Assembly: GCF_036053395.1 (NCBI RefSeq)
Contig: NZ_CP107942.1
Location: forward strand, 3,128,501 to 3,192,500
Source: Actinoplanes sp. NBC_00393
GTDB taxonomy: Bacteria > Actinomycetota > Actinomycetes > Mycobacteriales > Micromonosporaceae
Direction of reading: 5' to 3'
Length of the DNA: 64,000 nt
Shown here: piece after piece, positions 57,847-64,000 of the stretch
Layout: every line of letters starts with the position of its first letter
How positions within the stretch are numbered: position 1 is the stretch's first letter
Program-made: the position numbers and the translations under genes
Notes under the pieces: generated by a model
Database searches by the model: none
The model's input: only the letters and a program-made list of their open reading frames with translations
Told to the model about the DNA's origin: nothing

Positions 57847-59154
57847 GTGAGCGAGACATCATCCGGCGGAATCAGCCGCCGTTCCCTTATCCGAGCGGCC
57901 GGACTGGGCGCGGCCGCGGTCGGCAGCGCCCCGCTGCTGAGCGCCTGCGGCGGGCTCAAAGGCACCGGCAGTTCGTCCTCCGACGTCCTCAAGATCGGCT
58001 ACGTCAGCCCGCAGACCGGGCCTCTGGCCGGGTTCGCGAGCGCCGACAACTTCGTGGTCTCCCAGATCCAGGAGGCCGTGAAGAACGGTTTCACCGCCGG
58101 CGGCAAGAAGCGCACCATCGAGATCGTCGTCAAGGACACCCAGTCCAACCCGAACCGGGCCACCGAGGTCACCCGCCAGCTGATCAACAGCGACAAGGTG
58201 GACCTGATTGTCGGCTCCTCCACCCCGGACACCACCAACCCGGTCGCCGACCAGTGCGAGGCCAACGGCATCCCGAACGTCACCACGATCGCGCCGTGGG
58301 AGGCCTGGTTCCACGGGCGCGGCGGCAAGACCGGCGAAGGCTTCAAGTACACGACGCTGTTCTTCTTCGGCATGCAGCAGTTCGCCGACTGCTTCATCCC
58401 GATGTGGGACCGGATGGGTGTCTCCAACAAGAACGTGGCGGCGCTGTGGCCCAACGACACCGACGCCAACGCGTTCCGGCAGGGCCTCGGACCCATGATG
58501 AGCAAGGCCGGCTACACCCCGGTCGACGGCGGCGCCTACCAGAACGGCGCGACCGACTTCACCTCGCAGATCGCCAAGTTCAAGAACTCCGGCGCCGAAC
58601 TGCTCACCTGCACCCCGATCCCGCCGGACTTCCAGACCTTCTGGAAGCAGGCGCAGCAGCAGGGCTTCCGGCCCAAGCTCGCCACCGTCGCGAAGGTCAT
58701 GCTGTTCCCGTCGGAGGCCGAGGCCCTCGGCCCGCTGGCCAACAACATCGCCACCGACTTCTGGTGGAGCCCGGCGCACCCGTACAAATCCGTGCTCGAC
58801 GGGCGCAGCGCCAAGCAGCTCGCCGACGACTTCGCCGCCTCCACCGGCAAGCAGTGGACCCAGGCGCTCGGCTCCATCTACTCGCTGTTCGAGGTCGCCA
58901 TCCAGGCGTTCAAGGACGCCGGTGACCCGAAGGACCGCGACGAGGTCGCCGCCAAGCTGAAGGCCATGAAGATCAGCTGCATGAGCGGTGAGCTGGACTT
59001 CACCGCCGGGCCCGAGCCGGGCATCGCCATCCAGCACCCGGTCGGCGGCCAGTGGCGCAAGGGCAGCACGTTCCCCTGGGACGTCGTCATCGTCGACAAC
59101 TCGGCGAACAAGGCCGTCCCGATCGGCGGCGACCTGCTCCCGACCAACGCCTGA
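57847..59154 (+). CDS. LIV-type ABC transporter substrate-binding lipoprotein
   Basis: This 435-aa protein from GTG 57847 (AAGGAG at 57834-57839) has a Tat-type signal SRRSLIRAAGL and lipobox LLSAC. The Peripla_BP_6 core follows: KIGYVSPQTGPLAGF, VDLIVGSSTPDTTNPVADQCE. The family binds branched-chain amino acids or, often in catabolic loci, aromatic or amide compounds. Aromatic residues in the pocket region (APWEAWFHG; FFFGMQQF; FWWSPAHP) favour a non-amino-acid ligand. First gene of a seven-gene coupled operon. Confidence 0.92.
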   Translation: MSETSSGGISRRSLIRAAGLGAAAVGSAPLLSACGGLKGTGSSSSDVLKIGYVSPQTGPLAGFASADNFVVSQIQEAVKNGFTAGGKKRTIEIVVKDTQSNPNRATEVTRQLINSDKVDLIVGSSTPDTTNPVADQCEANGIPNVTTIAPWEAWFHGRGGKTGEGFKYTTLFFFGMQQFADCFIPMWDRMGVSNKNVAALWPNDTDANAFRQGLGPMMSKAGYTPVDGGAYQNGATDFTSQIAKFKNSGAELLTCTPIPPDFQTFWKQAQQQGFRPKLATVAKVMLFPSEAEALGPLANNIATDFWWSPAHPYKSVLDGRSAKQLADDFAASTGKQWTQALGSIYSLFEVAIQAFKDAGDPKDRDEVAAKLKAMKISCMSGELDFTAGPEPGIAIQHPVGGQWRKGSTFPWDVVIVDNSANKAVPIGGDLLPTNA

Positions 59155-59906
59155 TGGAGCAGCTGCTGCATCTGCAGGGCGTCACCAAGAGCTTCGGCCG
59201 GGTGACCGTCGCGAAAGACCTGACGCTCGGTGTCGAGCCCGGCGAGGCGCTCGGCATCGTCGGGCCCAACGGCGCCGGAAAATCCAGCCTGTTCGCCATG
59301 ATCTCCGGGGACCTGCGCCCGGACGGCGGCGCGGTGTGGTTCGACGGGCGCGACGTCACCAACGTCGCGCCGCACGCCCGGACCCGGGCCGGCATCGGCC
59401 GCACCTACCAGGTGCCCCGCCCGTTCGAGCACCTCACCGTGTTCGAGAACGTGCTGGTCTGCGGCTTCCAGGGCGCCTCGATGAAGGGCAGACAGGCCTG
59501 GCAGCACACCATGGGCGTGCTGGACCGCACCGGCCTGGCCGAGCTGGCCAACACCCCGGCCGGACGGCTCGGCCTGCTGCAGCGCAAGCGGCTGGAGGTC
59601 GCCCGGGCATTGGGTACGAATCCACGGCTGCTGCTGCTCGACGAGGTGGCCGGCGGCCTGACCGAACCCGAGGTGCTCGAACTCGTGGCGGTCGTCAAAC
59701 AGCTGCACGCCGAAGGCCTGGGCATCGTCTGGATCGAACACGTCGTGCACGCGCTGGTGAAGACGGTCGCCCGGATGGTCTGTCTCGCCGGCGGTGACGT
59801 GGTCGCCGACGGCGAGCCGCTTCAGGTGCTCGCCGACCCGAAGGTGCGCGAGCTGTATCTCGGCGGCGGGCCGGAGTCCGACCTGCCCGAGGAGGCACCC
59901 TCATGA
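59154..59906 (+). CDS. LIV-type ABC transporter ATPase (LivG-like)
   Basis: This 250-aa protein starts at ATG 59154 (TGATG). Walker A GPNGAGKSS, LivG-specific GIGRTYQVPRPFEHLTVFENV and Walker B LLLLDEVAGGL are clear. The C-signature region is RLGLLQRKRLEVARAL, in which LSGG is degenerate (LGLLQ), as seen in some LivG homologues. Works with the LivF-like protein. Confidence 0.9.
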   Translation: MEQLLHLQGVTKSFGRVTVAKDLTLGVEPGEALGIVGPNGAGKSSLFAMISGDLRPDGGAVWFDGRDVTNVAPHARTRAGIGRTYQVPRPFEHLTVFENVLVCGFQGASMKGRQAWQHTMGVLDRTGLAELANTPAGRLGLLQRKRLEVARALGTNPRLLLLDEVAGGLTEPEVLELVAVVKQLHAEGLGIVWIEHVVHALVKTVARMVCLAGGDVVADGEPLQVLADPKVRELYLGGGPESDLPEEAPS

Positions 59907-60622
59907 CCCTGCTGGAGATCCGCGACCTCACCGTCCACCACGGGCAGCTGTGCGCGGTGGACGGCCTGAGCCTGCAACTGGAGAAGGGCGAGGTGCTGGC
60001 CATCATCGGCGCCAACGGGGCCGGCAAGTCGACGATGTTGCGGGCGCTGGCCGGGCTCAACCCGCCCACCTCCGGCACCATCCGGCTCGACGGGCGCGAC
60101 ATCACCCGGATGCCCGCCTACCAGCGGGTGTCCGCCGGTGTCGCGCTGGTGCCGGAGGGCCGGCGGCTGTTCCGTTCGCTGACGGTCGAGGAGAACCTGC
60201 GGACCGGCACCTTCGGCAAGCGAAGCGGCCCGTGGACCCTGTCCCGGGTGTACGAGCTGTTCCCCTGGATGGCCGAGCGGCGCCAGCAGAACGCCTCCCA
60301 GCTGTCCGGCGGCGAGCAGCAGTCCGTGGCCATCGGCCGGGCCCTGCTGTGCAACCCCGACCTGCTGCTGATCGACGAGTTGTCGCTGGGCCTGGCCCCG
60401 GTGATCGTGCGCCGCATCTACGAGGTGCTGCCGGACATCGTGGGCAGCGGCACGACGGCGCTGATCGTCGAGCAGGACGTCTCCCAGGCGATGCGGGTCG
60501 CCGACCGGGTGCACTGCCTGCTGGAAGGGCGATCCGTGCTCGAGGGCCGACCACAGGACCTGAGCTCCGAGCAGGTGGAGCACGCCTACTTCGGCATCGG
60601 CGTGCGAGAGGAACAACACTGA
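59903..60622 (+). CDS. LIV-type ABC transporter ATPase (LivF-like)
   Basis: This 239-aa protein has Walker A GANGAGKST, GVALVPEGRRLFRSLTVEENL (LivF feature), signature LSGGEQQSVAIGRAL and Walker B LLLIDELSLGLAP. ATGA overlap with the previous gene and TGATG junction with the next. Confidence 0.93.
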   Translation: MTLLEIRDLTVHHGQLCAVDGLSLQLEKGEVLAIIGANGAGKSTMLRALAGLNPPTSGTIRLDGRDITRMPAYQRVSAGVALVPEGRRLFRSLTVEENLRTGTFGKRSGPWTLSRVYELFPWMAERRQQNASQLSGGEQQSVAIGRALLCNPDLLLIDELSLGLAPVIVRRIYEVLPDIVGSGTTALIVEQDVSQAMRVADRVHCLLEGRSVLEGRPQDLSSEQVEHAYFGIGVREEQH

Positions 60623-61488
60623 TGGACTTTCTCAATGCCCTCATCCAGGGGCTGCTGATCGGCGGCCTGTACGCGCTGTTCGCCACCGGCCTGTCGCTGA
60701 TGTTCGGCGTGATGCGGATCGTCAACCTGGCCCACGGTGACCTCGCGGTGGTCGCCTCGTTCCTGGCCCTCGCCCTGATCAGCGGCACCGGCCTGCCCCT
60801 GTGGTTCGTGCTGGTGGTGACCGTCCCGCTGTTCGCGGTGCTCGGCTACCTGACCCAGCGGGTGCTGCTGCAGAAGAGCTTGAAATCGGGCCCACTGGCG
60901 ACGCTGCTGGTCACCTTCGGCCTGTCGATCGTGCTGCAGAACGTGCTGCTGGAGATGTTCTCCGCCGACACCCGCACGTTGGACGGCGGCTCGTTCGCGA
61001 CCGGCTCGTTCGAGATCACCGGGGCCATCTCCATCGGGTATCTGTCGCTGGCGACGTTCGTGCTGGCGGCCCTGGTGCTGACCGGGATCCAGCTGTTCCT
61101 GTCGCGGACCGGGCTGGGCCGGATGCTGCGGGCCTCGTCCGACGACCCGGAGACCGCCAACCTGGTGGGCGGCGACAGCCGGCACATCTACGGCATCGCC
61201 ACCGCCATCGCGTTCGCGACCGTCGCGCTCGCCGGGCTGATGTTCGCGATGCGCTCGTCGTTCGATCCGTCGATCGGCCCGTCCCGGCTGATCTTCGCGT
61301 TCGAGGCGGTCGTCATCGGCGGTCTCGGGTCGCTGTGGGGCACCCTGCTGGGCGGCATCATCCTCGGCGTCACCCAGTCGATCGGCTCGCAGATCGACCC
61401 GGCCCTGACGCTGCTCGCCGGCCACCTGATCTTCCTCGCCGTGCTGGCCTTCCGGCCGCAGGGCCTCATCGCGGGACGGAAAGCATGA
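60622..61488 (+). CDS. LIV-type ABC transporter permease (LivH-like)
   Basis: This 288-aa membrane protein begins LNALIQGLLIGGLYALFATGLSLMFGVM, the usual LivH start, and has about eight helices with the ATPase-contact loop RTGLGRMLRASSDDPETANLVG. Pairs with LivM-like protein. Coupled at both ends. Confidence 0.93.
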   Translation: MDFLNALIQGLLIGGLYALFATGLSLMFGVMRIVNLAHGDLAVVASFLALALISGTGLPLWFVLVVTVPLFAVLGYLTQRVLLQKSLKSGPLATLLVTFGLSIVLQNVLLEMFSADTRTLDGGSFATGSFEITGAISIGYLSLATFVLAALVLTGIQLFLSRTGLGRMLRASSDDPETANLVGGDSRHIYGIATAIAFATVALAGLMFAMRSSFDPSIGPSRLIFAFEAVVIGGLGSLWGTLLGGIILGVTQSIGSQIDPALTLLAGHLIFLAVLAFRPQGLIAGRKA

Positions 61489-62525
61489 GCCTGACGCAGT
61501 CCCTGACCGAACGGGCCGCCGCCGCGCTGGACGTCAGCCGGGCCGCCCGCTCGTCGAAGGTGTCCACGCTGGTGATGGCGGTCGCCGTCGCCGCGCTGTG
61601 CGCCCTGCCGTTCCTGGTGTTCGCCCAGGTGACCGACACGCTGGTGAACCTGTTCGTGCTGATCGCGCTGGCCTGTATGTGGAACCTGCTGGCCGGGTTC
61701 GGCGGCCTGGTCTCGGTCGGGCAGCAGGCCTACATCGGAATCGGCGCGTACAGCGTGATCGCGTTCGCCGACCTGGGCGTGCAGCCGTACCTGGCGGTGC
61801 TGCTGGCCGCGGTGACCTGCGCGATCTTCGCGGTGCCGACGTCGTGGCTGGCGTTCCGGCTGCGCGGCGACTACTTCGCCGTGGGCACCTGGGTGATCGC
61901 GGAGGTCTACCGGCTGCTGGTCGTGCGGGTCAGCAGCCTCGGCGGGGCCAGCGGCAAGAGCCTCACCGGGCTGTCCGGCCTCGACCAGACGCTGCGCGGC
62001 GCGCTGACGTACTGGGTCGCGCTCGGGCTCGCCCTCGCCTCGATCGCGGGTTGCTATCTGCTGCTGCGGGGCCGGCTGGGGCTGTCGCTGATGGCGGTGC
62101 GCGACGAGGAGACCGCGGCAAGTTCGGTCGGGATCGACGTACGCCGCGCCAAGCTCCTGGTCTATCTGGTTTCCGCGGCGGGCTGCGGCGCCGCCGGCGG
62201 CGTGATCACGGTGAGTTCGCTCAGCGTGAACCCGGATGCGATCTTCAGCGTCCAGTGGTCGGCCTACATGATCTTCATCGTGGTCATCGGTGGGATCGGC
62301 TACATCGAGGGTCCGCTGCTGGGCGCGGTGGTCTTCTTCGCCCTGCAGCAGCTGCTGTCCGACTACGGGTCCTGGTATCTGATCCTGCTGGGAGCCATCG
62401 GCATGGCGGTCGCGTTGTGGCTGCCGCGCGGGCTGTGGGGTCTGGTGCGCGACCGGACCGGGCTGAGCCTGTTCCCGGTGGGCTATTTCGTGCGGACGCG
62501 GGCTGCCGATGCCGACCCGACCTGA
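61485..62525 (+). CDS. LIV-type ABC transporter permease (LivM-like)
   Basis: This 346-aa membrane protein contains CMWNLLAGFGGLVSVGQQAYIGIGAY, the LivM signature, and the loop RLGLSLMAVRDEETAASSVGID. ATGA overlap with livH; its last 17 bp overlap the amidase gene. Confidence 0.93.
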   Translation: MSLTQSLTERAAAALDVSRAARSSKVSTLVMAVAVAALCALPFLVFAQVTDTLVNLFVLIALACMWNLLAGFGGLVSVGQQAYIGIGAYSVIAFADLGVQPYLAVLLAAVTCAIFAVPTSWLAFRLRGDYFAVGTWVIAEVYRLLVVRVSSLGGASGKSLTGLSGLDQTLRGALTYWVALGLALASIAGCYLLLRGRLGLSLMAVRDEETAASSVGIDVRRAKLLVYLVSAAGCGAAGGVITVSSLSVNPDAIFSVQWSAYMIFIVVIGGIGYIEGPLLGAVVFFALQQLLSDYGSWYLILLGAIGMAVALWLPRGLWGLVRDRTGLSLFPVGYFVRTRAADADPT

Positions 62526-63834
62526 CAGCATCGTGGCGGCTGCGGCGGCGATCGCGGACGGCGAGCTGACCCCGGCCGAGCTGACCGAGATCCTGCTGGA
62601 GCGCGTCGCGGCCACCGAGCCGGCGCTGCACGCCTACGCCACGGTCGCCGCCGGGCAGGCCCGCGAGCAGGCGGCCCGGCTCACCGGCGAGCCGCGCCGC
62701 GGTCCGCTGCACGGCATCCCGATCGGGATCAAGGACCTGATAGACACCGCCGGCATCGTGACGAGCTACGGCTCGCCGCGCTTCGCCGGGCACGTGCCGC
62801 AGCGCGACGCCACCGCGGTGTCGCGGTTGCGGGACGCGGGCGTGGTGATCCTCGGCAAGCACACCACGCACGAGCTGGCGTGGGGCGGCCGCACGGACAG
62901 CGCGGTGCTCGGGCCGACCCACAACCCGTACCGGCACGGTCACATCCCCGGCGGATCCTCCGGCGGGTCCGCGGCCTCGGTCGCCGCTGGCAGCAGTCTC
63001 GGGGCGCTCGGTTCGGACACGGCCGGCAGCGTACGGATTCCCGCCGCGCTGAGCGGCTGCGTCGGTGTCAAGCCCACCCGGGGCCGGATCCCGCTCGACG
63101 GGGTGCTGCCGCTGGCGCCGTCGCTGGACCATCTCGGGGTGCTGGCCCGCACGGTCGACGACGCGGCCCTGCTGCTCGGCGGGCTGGGCATCCCGGTGGC
63201 ACCGCCGGGACGCCCGCTGCGGGTCGGCTGGCTCGGCGGCTGGTACGACGCGGTCCTGTACCCCGAGGTCCGGGCCGCGCTGGCGACGGCCCGGTCCCGG
63301 CTGGAAGACGCCGGGGTGCGCGTCGGTGATGTCGCCATCCCCGACGAGCCGCTGATGCCGCAGGCTCCGCTGGCCCGGATCGCCGCCGAGGCCGGCGCCT
63401 TCCACCGCGCCGCTTTCGAGCAGGAACCGGCCATGTTCGGTACGGACATCGCCGAGCTCATGCGACTGCCGGCACCCGATGCGGAGCAGGTCGAACGCGC
63501 CGAGGCCGCGCTGCGCCGCACAGTCACCGCCCTGCTCGGCGCGCTGCGCTCCTACGACGTGCTGGCCAGCGCCACCGTGCCGGTGACCGCACCGCCGATC
63601 GGCGCGCACACGCTGAGCGTCGCCGGCACCGACTGGCCGGTCGAATTCGTGCTGACCCGGCTGACCGCGCCGTTCAACGCGGCCGGGCTTCCGGCGATCT
63701 CGGTGCCGATCGCGCTGGCCGGGGGCCTGCCGGTCGGGTTGCAGCTGGCCGGGCCGGCACACGGTGAGGACCTCGTCCTGGACGCGGCCCGGCTGGTGGA
63801 GCGGCACTGTCCCCTTGACGGAGGTATCCGATGA
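62509..63834 (+). CDS. Amidase-signature family hydrolase
   Basis: This 441-aa protein has the Ser-cisSer-Lys triad elements: lysine in GIPIGIKDL, the glycine/serine-rich HIPGGSSGGSAASVA and the nucleophile region LGSDTAGSVRIPA. The signature is complete. Substrates range from aryl amides to ureas. Position inside the transporter operon suggests it hydrolyses the imported amide, with the aldehyde and alcohol dehydrogenases processing the product. Starts inside livM (17-bp overlap) and overlaps the next gene by 4 bp. Confidence 0.9.
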   Translation: MPTRPDSIVAAAAAIADGELTPAELTEILLERVAATEPALHAYATVAAGQAREQAARLTGEPRRGPLHGIPIGIKDLIDTAGIVTSYGSPRFAGHVPQRDATAVSRLRDAGVVILGKHTTHELAWGGRTDSAVLGPTHNPYRHGHIPGGSSGGSAASVAAGSSLGALGSDTAGSVRIPAALSGCVGVKPTRGRIPLDGVLPLAPSLDHLGVLARTVDDAALLLGGLGIPVAPPGRPLRVGWLGGWYDAVLYPEVRAALATARSRLEDAGVRVGDVAIPDEPLMPQAPLARIAAEAGAFHRAAFEQEPAMFGTDIAELMRLPAPDAEQVERAEAALRRTVTALLGALRSYDVLASATVPVTAPPIGAHTLSVAGTDWPVEFVLTRLTAPFNAAGLPAISVPIALAGGLPVGLQLAGPAHGEDLVLDAARLVERHCPLDGGIR

Positions 63835-64000
63835 GAGTTACCGCTGCGGTCGTCGACGAGCTCGACGGCCCGTTCCGGCTGGAACAACTCGACCTCGACG
63901 AGCCGGGTCCTGGCGAAGCCCTGGTGAAGGTCGTCGCCGCCGGGATCTGCCACACCGACGCGATCACCCGGCACGGTGATCTGCCGATGCCGTTCCCCAG
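63831..64000 (+). CDS. Zinc-dependent alcohol dehydrogenase, N-terminal fragment
   Basis: Only 56 residues are inside the window. They begin MRVTAAVVDELDGPFRLEQLDL and include GEALVKVVAAGICHTDA, whose cysteine is the catalytic zinc ligand of MDR-type alcohol dehydrogenases; the style resembles aryl-alcohol (benzyl alcohol) dehydrogenases. ATGA overlap with the amidase gene. Rest of gene beyond the window. Confidence 0.85.
   Translation, partial: MRVTAAVVDELDGPFRLEQLDLDEPGPGEALVKVVAAGICHTDAITRHGDLPMPFP

Overview
The window is dense, very high-GC DNA with GTG, TTG and possibly CTG starts, many 1-4 bp stop/start overlaps, twin-arginine signals and abundant one-component regulators. This fits a soil actinobacterium. 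A Micromonosporaceae-type genome such as Actinoplanes is my best guess, from style only. No rRNA, tRNA, CRISPR array or phage module was recognised.

Layout. (1) 1-9728: a glycoside-use locus. An Opp/Dpp-type ABC importer operon ending in a GH20 hexosaminidase (minus strand) diverges from GH3 and GH1 beta-glycosidases (plus strand) around a perfect 26-bp palindrome. (2) 9730-18900: an oxidoreductase relic, an SDR, secreted M6 and M28 peptidases, a GCT-fold protein, a DUF4386 relic, a secreted GH71/99-like enzyme with two discoidin domains and a DUF2071 protein. (3) 18900-30785: a less GC-rich orphan gene, a P-type ATPase, a VOC protein, an FUSC transporter, a lectin-M6 protein, an incomplete CoxM/CoxS pair, and an ArsR-SRPBCC-CMD-CMD operon. 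(4) 31027-39307: MFS exporters, a ketone-body (SCOT plus thiolase) operon with a divergent IclR regulator, and a MerR/MFS pair. (5) 39359-43590: an insertion hot spot. A TnpB element and an IS110 element sit side by side, one removing the start of a PPOX flavoprotein gene and the other adjoining the 3' end of a methyltransferase gene. (6) 43668-52587: a frameshifted PdxH/PhzG gene coupled to a second-type enolase, a MerR-peroxiredoxin fusion lacking the peroxidatic cysteine, the molybdate operon (TOBE regulator-modA-modB-modC), a membrane protein, and a MerR-HEAT plus HEAT-repeat operon with a textbook MerR operator. (7) 52913-64000: a DUF1479 oxygenase with a ROK regulator, then an IclR-controlled catabolic locus (aldehyde dehydrogenase; LIV-type ABC importer; amidase; zinc alcohol dehydrogenase running off the window).

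The most unusual material is the two modified MerR regulators (45690-46583; 50649-52328 with its operator at 52356-52376), the TnpB/IS110 pair with probable guide RNAs, and several freshly broken genes (PPOX, PdxH/PhzG, CoxS, DUF4386, DUF4240).
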